From Smittia aterrima (Eukaryota; Arthropoda; Insecta; Diptera; Chironomidae): a DNA stretch of 64,000 nt. This document shows positions 48,070 through 60,523 of this stretch, in pieces. The notes under the pieces were generated by a model, which did not search any database, was not told where the DNA came from, and saw nothing but the letters and a program-made list of their open reading frames with translations. The translations under genes were made by a program, and so were the position numbers. The stretch lies in contig CP093829.1 in assembly GCA_033063855.1 (NCBI GenBank), forward strand, positions 24,397,537-24,461,536. The letters run 5' to 3'. Each line of letters begins with the position of its first letter. Position 1 is the stretch's first letter.

Positions 48070-48661
48070 TTAATTGTAATCGAGATCATCCTTGGCAATA
48101 ATGTCTTTTTCTCGTTTGCACCTTTCTTGATAACTCCTCTCGGGTGTGTCTTTGTAATCAGCAAGATGTGGCAACGTAAGAAGTTTCTCAGGAAAACGAT
48201 TTAGGTAGTAAAGCCAGCATTGTTCAGTCTGTCCCTCGACGACATTAATTTCTCTTATTGCTCGGTCATAAAAATCAGGATAATCTTCGAGTTCATCGAG
48301 ACGAGCCAACATTTTCTCATCAACCTCGTAAACCTCTCCAACAATATGATTCCCTTAAATCGAAACTCTTTTTAGTTATTGTTTTAGATGAAAGATTCTT
48401 TTGTTTACCTGTGTTCGGGGCGTTAAGTAAGAAAGGAATATTGTAACGTGTCGCTGAAAAAAAAAATATTTATTCATCAGGTAGAAAATATTTCAGCGAT
48501 TTTAGTTTCTTACCTATAACCAGCGGATATTTCTCACTCGTCTTGCCTTCACCCAAAAATCTTGCGATCCCATTATCACGATTTGTTAAAAGAAAGTTGT
48601 TGGGTTGGCCTCGCTTTAAAGTTCCGTAGACAAAAATTTTAAAAACTTGAGAACTCGCCAT
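48070..48661 (-). CDS. Tina-1: Gamma-glutamylaminecyclotransferase (AIG2/GGCT-like fold)
   Basis: Releases free amines and 5-oxoproline from gamma-glutamylamines such as gamma-glutamyl-epsilon-lysine, the breakdown product of transglutaminase cross-links. Reverse strand, exons 48661-48514, 48453-48409, 48353-48070; 158 residues. FKIFVYGTLKRGQPNN is the substrate-binding YGTL motif of the family. YPLVIG, NIPFLLNAPNTG and GEVYEVDEKMLARLDELEDYP follow, the last containing the Glu expected to act as catalytic acid/base. The upstream frame allows MLRD before MASSQ; I chose MASSQ because family members begin close to the VYGTL strand. Gene symbol by resemblance to the fly orthologue, less sure than the family. 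Cytosolic; no targeting signal. Confidence 0.9.
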
Positions 48662-49369
48662 GTCTCTTAGCAACTTAAACGATTAATGAATTGAATTGTT
48701 AAGAGCGACGATTGTCACTTATTTACAGATAAAAACTAGCAATCAATTTCAAGCTCGACAAGTGAATCGAGAGAATAATATTCACTTGATGTTGTCAGAG
48801 AGCGACGCACCGAGATAACTAAATAAATTTGTGAAACATCTAAATTTGTATTAGTGTCGAGAGATTTTCCGAAAAGTCGGAGTTTCCTCGGAGGGCAGAA
48901 CATGAGGAAAGAATAAACGAAGTCGAGATGGGGGCAAACAAGAGATATTCTAATGCTTGTGTGGCATGAAATAAAACATATGGCAAACAAGTTGAGATCG
49001 CTGATCGTATGCAAAGCATTGTTAATCCAACATAACTCTCTCACAAACATTGATTCGAACTTGTGATGAAGTCATCGGTTTGCTCTTTTTCTCTCTCGGC
49101 GATTGCATTTTCATTTTATTTCAAATTGTTGACTATGCGGAGATCGTCAAAGAAAAATTAAATTTCAAAAGTACAAACAGAGCTGCCAGTGAACTGAAAT
49201 GAAGTGAGTGAGATTACTGGAGCATGACTCAAAGTTTAATTGATAATTCTTTAAGATTTTAATAATCAAAGTTCAGTGAAGAGAAATTTTCTTAAAAGTC
49301 GATTATTTTGACATTCTCAAGTCACTTCGCTGTTAAGTTAGTCAACGACGAAATCGAAGAAGAATTCTC
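48662..49369. other. Divergent promoter region
   Basis: 708 bases between the start of the cyclotransferase gene (-) and the LHFPL gene (+). Both promoters must lie here. I see no coding sequence; a 104-codon reverse frame at 48736-49050 looks random. Confidence 0.55.
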
Positions 49370-50143
49370 ATGTTTGACGACGACTCAGGACGCAACATGT
49401 CACCTCGAAAGAAGAAGAAGTTCTGCTACGTGATTTTAAGTGCCAGAAGGTTAGCCAAACTCTCATTCGCATAGTCTTCAAAATATTAAAATTCTTGTCT
49501 CTTTTCAAGTCTCGTTTGGTTTCTTCTTACAATACTTGCAACAATGCTCACGATGATATCGCTTCTCACTCCTCAGTGGTTGGTTTCATCGACCGGATAC
49601 GAAATTGATTCGGGCAACAATCACACGGTGCTTCGTTATCCTTCGTTTGGATTAAGCTCGAGATGTAAGAAAGTGTCGTCGGGATCGTTTGAATGCGCGA
49701 CTTTCTCCTTAGCATCGACGTCGACAAGAATTTTCCCATTTTTCTGGAAACTTTCTTACATTTTCATGCTTCTTGGATTCATCGTCATCGGCATAACTTG
49801 CTTCTGCACTTTCTTCTCATTCTGCCGACAATCCTGCCTCGGAAAGTCATTGCACAACATCACAGGCTGCCTTCAAATTCTCTCTGGAATCTTCATCATG
49901 ATCTCAACATTTTTGTACCCGATCGGATGGGACAGCGAACGAATCTCTTCCGTTTGTATTGACTGCTCACCCTTTTACACAGGAGAATGCTCTCTCGGAT
50001 TCTCATTCTACTCATCGATCTTTGCCATCACAATCTCAATGCTTTGCGGAGTTCTAAGCTTGAAAGCTGAGAAAGCCAGCATGAATCCGTCGATTAAAAG
50101 GCGAATCGAAGAAGGAAATGAAAGACTCGTCTTTGCACCGTAA
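49370..50143 (+). CDS. LHFPL-type tetraspan membrane protein
   Basis: Four-pass membrane protein of 237 residues in the LHFPL (lipoma HMGIC fusion partner-like) family, whose members act in hair cells and at synapses as auxiliary subunits. Exons 49370-49449 and 49510-50143. A basic N-terminus (SPRKKKKFCYV) precedes TM1 (SLVWFLLTILATMLTMISLL), then TPQWL, an extracellular loop with NHT (possible N-glycosylation) and GLSSRCKK, TM2 (about YIFMLLGFIVIGITCF), TM3 (LQILSGIFIMISTFLYPIGW) and TM4 (YSSIFAITISMLCGVLSL). The Trp-x-Leu-like motif, the loop cysteine pair and PIGWDSERI fit the family. Several fly paralogues exist and I cannot assign one. The 5' exon is tiny, so the ATG at 49370 could be extended by unseen exons. 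Confidence 0.85.
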
Positions 50144-50716
50144 AGCGAAAAGCAGCTAATTAAGAATCTCACTCTTGTCTTAACCGTACTCTAAGCTAAT
50201 CATTAATTAACATTCCTCATCACACGATAATCACTAATTGAATTAGTCTTCTTACTCAACTGATCCAAAGATAAATGTTAAGTTCTTTTGTACTCGAAGA
50301 AAAATTCATTTTAGAAATAAAAGTCTAACAAACTCGTCATTCAACATTTTTCTGAGAGTCTTTATTGTTCAAGTCGTTCAAAATTACAAATTGATGTTGA
50401 ATATATTTTTAATAAAAATTCTCCTCGTTTGTATTAAAAGTTCTACTTCGATTGATATGTTTTTGCGATAATTTAAGTCGACAACTCGTATTTTGATCTC
50501 AACATTCGAAATCAGCTAAATAGAAAAATTTATTCATTTAAAATCATTAGGAATGATGTCTAATAATCACGATTGAATAAATAACTAAGTAAATAGTTCG
50601 ATAGCTTGATACATGGGGAAAACAAAGAAAGGAAAAATGTTCTAAGCGATTTAAACTAATGAAGTTGACATTAGAAACGTGAGCAAATGAGATTGAAACT
50701 TTGGCTCAAAGTTCTT
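50144..50716. other. Shared 3' region of two convergent genes
   Basis: Carries the LHFPL 3' UTR and, from the other side, the Fkbp14 3' UTR, whose likely poly(A) signal is a TTTATT (reverse AATAAA) near 50528. The signals are about 200 bases apart and the transcripts need not overlap. Confidence 0.5.
50316..50321 (+). terminator. Poly(A) signal of the LHFPL gene
   Basis: AATAAA about 173 bases past the LHFPL stop codon. Confidence 0.55.
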
Positions 50717-53700
50717 TTATAATTCATCGTGCTTTGGTCCTGAGAACTCTTCATGGGAAATGAATCCATTCTTGTCCTTGTCTTCGTGTTGGAAAATTTC
50801 TTCTACGAGTTTGTCGTGCTCAGCCAACATGTTCTTGATTTCCTCCGAATCTTGTCCCTCAACAGCGCTCATTTGTTTCTTCAAGTATCCGCTGACCTGA
50901 AAGAGAAATTTTTAACGGAAAGTTTGAGAAAAAAAATATTTTTTAGTTTACCTCGTCACGACTCAATTGTTTATCTTTGTTGTCATCAATTTCTTTGAAG
51001 ACATTTGTTGTTGGTGGAGAATCTCCAATGTTGATGAGTTCAACGTCGAAGAAGAGAGTTGCTCCTCCTGGAATGACATTGCCAGCACCTCGATCTCCAT
51101 AACCAAGACTTGGTGGAATGGTCAATTTACGTTTCTCTCCTAAAAATTCAAGAAAATATTTTGTCAAGAAGAATTCCTAAGAAAAATGTTTTTCCATTTA
51201 AACTCACCGACGCACATGTCAAGCAATCCCTGATCCCAACCTTTGATGACTTGTCCTGCGCCTAACTGGAAGGTGAATGGTTGATCTCTATCATAACTGA
51301 GATCATGAGGGAGAGAAAAGAAAAAACGTTAAATTTGTTGGAAAATAAAAATTCAGGTGACATAGACGACCGAGAAAAATGTGAATGATAAATTAGGACA
51401 ATTGTGCTTATGATAATGTTTCTCTCTTACGACAATCATTTGTTCATGTTATGTCTTTATAAGAGTCAAGAACGGGGAAAAATTATTTTTGAAGGATGAT
51501 TTGTAATCCCCGAAGAGAGAAACAGCAACTGTTGTGTAACAATTTATTCTGCTTAGGCGAAGAAGGTTTCTGTCTGAATTTTAAAGCGCTCAAGCCTTTG
51601 GATAATATCAAATGAAGATGCTTCATCCAAGAGCGTTCTTTATTGCGACAACTTTTCTACATGAAGCATCATATTAAAGGTTTCGTATTTATTCATAAAT
51701 TTAGAGTTCTATTACACCTTTCGCTGCTCGTGTGCAGAAAGAAAATTTCTTTAAGGTGTAGTTCAACTTGTTTTCTAATTCAACACAAATTTGTCTGACT
51801 CTCGCAACCCCGAGCTACTCAATAAATATAAATTTTCAACCCTTACAGCGAAAGGAAAAGAAATCTGCTTGATGATAAATGCTCATTTCATGCTCCGAGA
51901 AGAGGATATGAAGTGCCTTTGCCTCTTTTTTCAAACATCGACAGAGAACGTTGCACGTAAGGAGAAAAAAAAAGTTATCCAATATTGAAGCTCGCACAGG
52001 CTTGTTCAACCTTTTGAAGGAGTCGAGCAATGTGTTTCTTCAGAGCTTGAGAAACTCTGATTTAAAGTGTTAAAAGTGTATCAAGGCAGTGTTTTACATG
52101 GGGCGAGGGCGGCTTGCAGTAAAAAGAAAAATCATTTGGAAATCTTTATCATTTATTTATAAAGTGATCTGTTGGAGGAGAGGATGAGCATGCAGATCCC
52201 TATCTGCATACAAATGTTGTCACACGAGATTCGTTTTTTGCTTTCACAAGTGGTCGAATTGCGCGAAAAAATTCTCTTTTGTTTGTATCGAGAGCGGACT
52301 TCGTCGAAAGAGTTGCGGTTAATGTAGCGAGGAATTGAAACTTTCATGCAGCAGCAAAAATGTAATAAACTTTCATTTTCCTTCGGGCCCGCTTTTCTTC
52401 CGCTATCACATGAATGGATTGCTTTTGTCAAAAGAGACTTTCATGTTCGTTCGATTTTAACGGTTACATCGTTTAAGACAAAAATATCCTCTCAATGTTA
52501 TTGATTTTAAGGAATCAACAACCACAAGCAGCGAGAGCAATAAAAATAAAGAAATTTAAATGGAATCTCCCTTTCGTGAGTTTCTATCGATGGTGGCGGC
52601 GATTTACTTCGAAGATAAATTTTTAAAATGTTGCAGAGTTCAATCGCACGAGTTCAACGATAAAATTTAATGAAACTTTTTCCGCCTTTTGCAAAGAGAT
52701 AGAGCGTCTTGAAATAATAATGTAATTGAGCTCGGGAAATGTTATCTTCTAGTTTCACTTAATAGCTGTTGAGCAAAAGCTTTAGCGTTTAATCAATTTA
52801 AAATTCAAAAATTAATTTTCATAGCGCGAGGTGCAACATGAACGAAAGGAATGTGAGGATTTACTCGTTTGCTGTTGTGCAGCGCTTAGTTGTTTGTGTA
52901 TGATGAATGAAAGTATTAGAAACATGAAAATCGCTTAACTCAACAAGTCATAAAATCCTTCGAGGAAATTTGGCAAATGTCGTGTAATGTTAATAAATAA
53001 TAAATTTATGGCTAAGAGTGTTTCTTTTTTGCACAAATCCACATCGCACTGTCGTCGATTATGGTGTCGTTCCCTTCAAATTATAACTCTTCAAACAGTT
53101 TTCCCCTAAGGAAGAATAAACTTTACTCTTCTTAAGAAGAGAAAAAATTCTTCTGTGCCACCAGAAAATAATATTTTCTTGTTTTCGTGATGTAAGACCG
53201 AAAAGAATTTAACGACAGAAGCACTAAATTAAAAATTCATTTCGGTTTCCTTCATTTTTTCCTCGTGTCGATGGAGGAAAAATTCGACAAGACAAGACGA
53301 TGTGGCTTTGATGCTGCCATGTGATTCTCATAAAATTTACATGATTCTCTTAAGCAAGAGGACAAATAAAGAAATGCTCTTGAGTGCTGTGGTTGATATT
53401 AACGGACAAGTGTCAGAGAGTTTCGCGGAAAAATTCTCTTGATTGCATGGAAAAACAGGAAAATCAAGATTTCAGAATTGAGATTTGATTCGTTTATCGC
53501 TTTTGTTGATGATTTTTCATTCACAACTTTCATCAAGATCTTCACACATGAAATCAACTTTCGTTTCTTCCAAGCTTCGTTGATGATTCAAACGCTTTTC
53601 ATGATCACAATCATTCTTGAATGGAAAATATTTAAATCGTTCATCGAAGCGTTTGGCTTTGTGTTGATTTAATCTTAAGAAGATTAACTTAAATAATTCG

Positions 53701-54884
53701 TTCACATTTTCATGTAAAAAAAAATATTTTTCAAAGAAAATATTTAAACTTGTTTGTCGTCGAGCTCTGCAAACTTTCTCAATAAAAGTGCAATGACTTT
53801 TTAAATATTATTTGTTCAGATGCCTTCGTTTAAAGTCTTGCAGGAAAACAATTTCCGGAAAATTCTTTTGCACTCAACGACGATGCGTTTCATCTCAAGC
53901 CTCTCTCTCTCTAAAGGTGAATTAATAATTTGTCGTTTATGCAATTTATTTTTGCAGAGCTTTTCACTTGAAGCACATGTGGCGTAAAATCTGTTGATGA
54001 TGGTAGGTCGTTTAAGAGGCTCTCTCTCTGCTTCAGTGAAGCTTCTCCTCTCATCACATTTTAATTGAATTTCCCTTTCTTTTTATTGGAAGAATTCAAC
54101 TAGAAAATATTTTAAATGTTTGTTGAATGCTCCCGACAAGTCTTCGGTGTCGAAACAATTAATCCCGTTCCAGGGAGACGAAGCACGTTTCACAATTAAA
54201 ATACTCTTCATTATCACATTAGAAATTTTCATCATTTTGTTATCTTTTCGAGTGGAAAAATATTTCTCCGTCAATGCGAATGACAAGTAGAAATTAAAAG
54301 AGAAAATTTTCAGCTCGTCACGACGTTAGTCGTCAATTAGCATCCGAGCAGTAATAACTGGAACATGAAGAGTTTCTCATCTTAGACGACTTGAGATTGA
54401 TTTTATTTAACGACTTAAATAAATAATTCACAGAGAACTTTTGGTCTGACTTCAACGCATTGCAGACACGAAAGCGTGGACGTCGTAAAAATCTGCACGT
54501 TCACTGATGATAATAACTGAACGTTATTTATGAAGTGCAATGAATTATGAATGCAACAATGAGTTCACGACTTGTATGGATGTGAACAAAAGGGAAATTT
54601 AATTTATGAGAAGAAAGTAATTTGTAATCATCAAAAGCTCTCAGCACCTGATGATCTCACTTACAAAAGCGAATTTTGCGTAAATCTTACCTCGAATCGA
54701 ATTTTTTGCCATCGACGAGTGTTCCCGTGTAATGCATCGTCAGCATATCGCCGCTCTTTGTTTTACTGGAGCATTCGTCCGGCTTGTAAACAACATCAAT
54801 TTTAAGGTCTTTTGGTGTATCGCTGCTGTTAACTGCTACGACGAATGCCAAAAGGCACGCGACAAACACAAATTTCGGCGACAT
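50717..54884 (-). CDS. Fkbp14: Fkbp14, ER peptidyl-prolyl isomerase with EF-hands
   Basis: Folding enzyme of the ER lumen that isomerises X-Pro bonds; vertebrate FKBP14 assists collagen. Reverse strand, exons 54884-54691, 51296-51208, 51139-50952, 50896-50717; 216 residues, near the usual family length. Signal peptide about 1-20 (FVFVACLLAFVVAV). FKBP domain about 30-140 with MHYTGTLVDGKKFDSR, the binding-pocket residues in YDRDQPFTFQLGAGQVIKGW, and PPSLGYGDRGAG. Two EF-hand loops follow: DDNKDKQLSRDE and DKDKNGFISHEE, both with canonical Ca-ligand spacing. The C-terminus is HDEL, an ER-retrieval signal. The start is fixed by the signal peptide. The first intron is 3.4 kb, far longer than the others in this gene. 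Confidence 0.96.
51297..54690 (-). other. Fkbp14: Long first intron of Fkbp14
   Basis: 3,394 bases between the signal-peptide exon and the rest of the FKBP domain. AT-rich. Open frames on both strands reach about 92 codons and show no motif. No nested gene is evident. Confidence 0.6.
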
Positions 54885-57800
54885 CTGAAAAGGATAAAAG
54901 TTAAATTAATGCATCGAACATTGAAGAAAGAAGAGAAACTTTACTTTCGAATTCAAGTGACGATGGTCTCATTGCCATTTAAAACATTAAATTGTATTCA
55001 AACCTCAAACGAGTGAAATAAATACGCGGATATTGCATGATAGCTGTAAGAGCTTTAACATGGCGAAAAATAAATAATTCCGGTTTTGGTGCATCGACGG
55101 CAAACCAGAGCCACAAAGAAATTATTGAAATTTCATTTTCGAATTTTATTAACACGAGAGAGGCTTTTTATCTAATTATTTGGAATTCACAAATTAGCAT
55201 TTTGAATCATCCATCAATTTGACTGCGAATGATTTCGACACAACATTAATTCAGGCCATTCGCATTAGATATTCGCACAGATCCAATTATTTCAGCTTCA
55301 GCACAGTTTGAAGGAAAATTAAACCAAAGCGAGCGAGTGCGAGTAATGAGATTCATTGCAGTAATGTGTTGAAGTTAGAAAATTGGTGATGAATAGATAA
55401 GGGAACGTGGGGATGCGTTGTTTGACACATTCGGTAAAGGATTTATGCAAACTCGAAGCTATCAAGCGGTCATTATCAGTCCCAATAGATTCGTAGTTGA
55501 ATAAACATTGATCGACAACTTGCAGATTGATTTTTGACTTTTATGAACTTTAAAATTTAAATTCACTTTACGAAATATTTTTTTTTAAAAAACTCGACAA
55601 TTCCACTTTATCAATGACATGAATTTACAATTAAAAAAACAAACACGAGAACTTACTTCTTATCAAACCAGTAACAACGAATTAAAATATGTTTTCAAAT
55701 CGTCACATAAAAGCTGAACAAGATAAATTTTTATAAATTACTTTTTCTTAAAATTTTTCCCGAGTGAGCTCTCTGAGAAGGTGATGCCTCCAAGTAACAA
55801 ACGAAACTGACTATTTTACAACCTAAAACTCCATGCTCAACGGAAAAACGTGTACACATTGCAAGCAAGAACGGGATTCTGTGCTGGTGTTTGTGATGTT
55901 ATGAAAGAATTTCTTTTCAGGGCGACGGGCAGAAATATTTTCCGCTTAAAGCAAATGTTTGCAATTTTCGCCTGCTAACACCAACACATCAAGCGCGAGA
56001 GGTTTAAGCGACGAGCATTGATACACGTAGTGGCAAAAAAGAGTTAATAATGCAAGAGCAGCGCGTACATGTGTGACACCAAAAAGTTATCCAAAAGCTT
56101 AAAACGAAATCTTAAGCAGACAAAACAATTTTTCGGCAAGGCCAAAATAAATTTTTAATTCTTCAACTAAAAGCTCTTGAAGCTCTTCATTCATGATTTC
56201 ATTGACGATTTTGCAAAATGCCACGTTGAAGTTTTTTTTTTCGGTCATTCCGTTCACACACTGTAGCTAACTCATCGTCTTCGTTCGCACATTGACGTAC
56301 ACAAATCTCAATTCCAAAACATTTGAACACACTCTGATAAGAATATTTTTCAGATTGCAACTTATGGATCATTATATTGCATTATAATATGCTCTGATTA
56401 AGAATTCACAATCAATTACCTTTAATGAAATCTTCTTACTAAGATTTGAAAGCGGAATGAGGCCGTGAACGACTTGACGTGTGTTTTCTTTCGAATCTGA
56501 AACCCGACTGAGTCTGACTTTTGATTTGTGTTGAATTTTATTGACTTAAAGAGAAGAGACAAAAAAAAATACAACTTTAAGTTGCTTCACATGTGAGTTG
56601 AGATATTTGATCTACACACTTGTTTTGTTTTCCGCTCGATTTGAAGCATGTTGCACGACGATGATGATGATAAAAAGGAAACAAGTGTGAGGACTAAAAG
56701 GACTTGAAGGGTTTGAAGGAAATAATTTTATTTATCAACAAAGATTCTTAATTAAACAAAGTTTTAAAGAAACCTTTTCAAATCAAAGTCTTTCATAAGA
56801 AATATTTGTTTTGAAATATTTAAAAACATTTCCATTGTCTCTGATGAATTCGCATGAGCCACGAAAACATTTGTAGAAATTAATAATTATCAGCAAGAGA
56901 ATGAATGTTTTCGGATGACGTGTAATGTCAGAAACAGATCTTTTAGTCAATTGCAGGCCAAAAAGAAAATTTATACTTTCCATTAATTGTAAGCTCTTGG
57001 ATTGTTCGTCGCAATTCTGTTGCCGTTCGACAGAATTGTTTTCGTGATCCAACGAGCTTTTATTGGAATGAGAAGCCAGAACAGTCAATCCAATCGTTCG
57101 GAAGAGATCACATTGATTTTTGTGTCAGTCGTCGAAATGATCGGAAAATAAAAAGGGAACAACTCGAACAATTGAAAGCTAAAACGGGTGTGCGATGGTT
57201 GCAATTGTTATCTCAAAAGAGAATCCGGTAGTAGAATTTAAATATCAGTAAGTGATCTCCCCTCTCTTGCTTTGGGCTTCTTCTGAAAGCAAAAAGTGTT
57301 GTTGACTAAGAGGTCAAAGTATGTCTTCTGATAGCAGAAAAATAAAATTGTAGACGACGTAGAATCTCAAGACGAAAATACCTGTTGAAAAAATTAGAAA
57401 GAACTAATAAATAAAAGTAGTTTTGATAAAATGGCATCGACTTATGGAACCTGTGGATCTTCGTTTAAAGCAACTCCTGATGAGCCTTCTAGGTGAGTTC
57501 AAAACAAGGAAATTATTTTCGCAACGACAGCAAAATCGGATAAAGTCGTTTCTCGATCTCAGGATCGGCATAAATTCTTTTAAAAGTTTCAATCAATATT
57601 TCAACAAAGTTATTTGAAAAGAATTTCGATTAGTTTTCCTCTAAATCATGAAAATATTTCAAGTTAAATTATTTTAGAAGAAAACTCTACAACAGTTTGT
57701 TTTGATAAAATTTAACGGTCAACTGTAAGGTTTTCGAGTTTTTGAAAATGAAGCTTTCGAACTTTGTCAAGCATAACAAAGCTTGAGTCGAAAATCATAA

Positions 57801-60523
57801 GTTTCGGTTGCTCGCACGTAAAGAATTTTTCGGGAGTTTTTTTTTTGAATTTAGTGTAAATTCAAGTGATCCTGTGAGAAAGTGTGTCATATATTTGATT
57901 TGATTTGATTACCAGTATCATAAACAATCGAAGGTGAGTCGAGTGATGACATAACAGTCGCTGAACGGGAATCATTTTTAATCGATATTAGATTTTTTTT
58001 CTAAGCGAAGAATTTTCTGATTATTCATACTCAAGAAACATTATTTGGTGACTAAATCCTCAACTAAAACATGATGACTTCCATTATAGCCGTAATCAAT
58101 TAGTTGCTAATGCAAGAGCTCTACTTTCTTTAATTTAAAGACTCTTCCTGCTATTCTATAGTTGATTATTGATTTTTTCTTTTCTCACAATTACATGCCA
58201 TAAAGTTGTATTTCGTTTATTAAACAACACCTTGGGACGAAGTTTTTCATTGCGCTTGATACCAGATCGAATCAGATTTAACTCGACATTGAAGAGAACA
58301 ACAAATGCCTTCATCAACTTTCAATCGCAAAAACGTCTCTTTGTTTCTTCATAAGGTTCTATAATGAGTCAGAGTGATAACAGGAAACATTAATTGAAGA
58401 TTTCCATAAAAGTAAATTGGAGCGATAAGCATTTCTTGGTAGAAAAGTGCTCGCAGTGAACTTTAAAGACACTATTATTGTTAGAAAACATTGAGAGTCA
58501 CACTCTTTTCTTCTTGAAATAAAAAGCTTTCATATCAAAAAAACCTCGAAAAATCCTTGTTTTTTTGTTCAAGCAAATTTTGTTCAAGCAAAATTTTTTG
58601 TTCAAGAAATTTTTTGTTCAAGCAAATTTTTTTGTTCAAGCAAATTTTTTTGTTCAAGCAAATTTTTTTGTTCAAGCAAATTTTTTTGTTCAAGCAAATT
58701 TTTTTGTTCAAGCAAATTTTCTTGTCCAAGCAAACTTTGAACTTACGTCGACGTTCTCGATCTTCATGTACGAACGGAAGACGTTAAAACAAAAGTTCAT
58801 TGATCCTCTTCGATGCAGTAAATAATGCGACTAAAGACACTTCAACCGAGTGTCAATCGACTAAATTTATGGGTGAAAGTTTCTCGTTCTCTCTCACACG
58901 TTCAGGCCAACCATCCGTCGTGTCGGGGGGGAAATGCAAATGAATCCAAATGCAGCAGATGCGAAAGCGATTTTGTACACTCGCTCGATGTCGGTCAATT
59001 AATTACACTTTTACATGAGTTTTATTACACTGCAATGAGCGTTTCTCGAACAGACCGAGACACATTTGTTATCGGTTTATTAGCTTAAAACGTCCACGAA
59101 ATCTAATTTTGAGGTTAGATTTTCACTGAAAGTTTGTGGCGAATTTTCACTTTTCACTTCATAAGACTTTGCTGGAAGTTTGTTAGCCAATACCGGAGAT
59201 CAAAACTTGTGAAACTGTGAATCTACATTTAAAGAAAGTCAATTTAGGTCGAATTCTGAACAAGAATTTGCCGTTTGGTTATATAATCAGGACGAAGGAA
59301 CAAATTTTCGTTTTCAATGCTTTTGAGTTGGCTCATTAAGTTTTAGGAGACGAAAGTCTCTTCTCGTGGACTAATTGCGAAGAAAAATTAAAGCAAATGT
59401 TGTCCTAAATGCCATGTTCTGCTTTTCGCCAAGACAATGCATTTGCTAATTCCAGTGAATAACAAATTATCACGCAAATAAAAGAAAGCCTTCACTACAT
59501 TCATCGCAAGTGTATTGGTTTGGATAAATAGATCGCAAAACCGGCTTTGGTCGTTGTCCTAAAGTATTTCGCTTGAATCTTAACTTGTCAGTCTCCGAAA
59601 ATATCCAACACAGAGCTTTGAGTGTATGATTCTCTTAATCCACATTGAAGTGGAACTAGCAAGTGCAGCGCTTGCATGTGCTGAATATTTCCACTCCTCG
59701 CTAACTAAGCGAGACACTACAATAAAAGATTAAAATAAATGTTAATGAAGTAAACATGCAAATTTCGAGCTGTTACACAACAGAATTTAATTGAAGGTTG
59801 ATAAGAATGGCAATCGGAAAAACATTCCCTGGTATCAAGCTTTGTATATAAATAAATCCTTATTCGTTTAAGGCACTTTTGTTAAATGTAATTAAACGTG
59901 GTAATTAATGTGGTTCATGTGAAAAGTCATTTTATCTTGCTGCACAAAAAATATTGGAAACTTAACTCATTGGGTGATGGATCATTTTTATATTTCGTTG
60001 ATTTCATGCTTTTCGTTGCTTAAACACGCACAATAGAACTTTTACGTCACATTTCCCTCATAAACAAACACATCGTACATGTATCTAGATAGAGAAAACT
60101 TTTATCACTCCATTTCAAAACACAATTTAAACTCACACAACATTAACCGATTCTACTCAATCATCACTAACAAAATGTGAATGAAATGCGACCTCGTCGG
60201 AAAGATACGAATTGCACTTAAAGAGTATCTCAGTACATCGGAAAATGTGTCGCAATTCTCAATAAACTCGGTGGTTTCATTTATCACTTTTTATTCAATT
60301 TCAAGTTTTCCTGCAAAGTCGTTCCGCTCTAAGTAAATAACGTTTACGAAGATTGTTGCTTCACATTTTCAATTAATTTATGTTTTTATGTTTTCCCTAA
60401 TGTCCTCTTCTTGGTAATGACAAACTCTTTAACTTCATTAAATATTAAATCGAATTTTCTAAAACAATAAACTATTGCGGTTCATGATTTATCCAACGAA
60501 ATGATTAAATGCTTATCTGACAG
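54885..60523. other. Non-coding region between Fkbp14 and MESK2
   Basis: About 5.6 kb between two gene starts in opposite orientation. It must hold the Fkbp14 promoter near 54885 and the promoter and non-coding first exon(s) of MESK2; the MESK2 coding exon is preceded directly by a splice acceptor (TGACAG|ATG). It includes the 18-base tandem repeat at about 58560-58737. Open frames up to about 101 codons look random. Confidence 0.55.
58560..58737. repeat. Minisatellite of about ten 18-base units
   Basis: Unit GTTCAAGCAAATTTTTTT. Copies of the GTTCAAG core start at 58567, 58582, 58600, 58616, 58634, 58652, 58670, 58688, 58706 and (as GTCCAAG) 58724. The last six intervals are exactly 18 bases; the first three are 15, 18 and 16. 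Because 18 is a multiple of three, all frames stay open across it on both strands and give spurious peptide repeats such as KICLNK. Confidence 0.95.

Noticed and set aside
58535..58825. Three open frames with a repeated six-residue peptide (KICLNK, FLFKQI, FVQANF)
   Set aside because: All are translations of the 18-base minisatellite, whose period keeps every frame open. No splice sites or start context support a protein.
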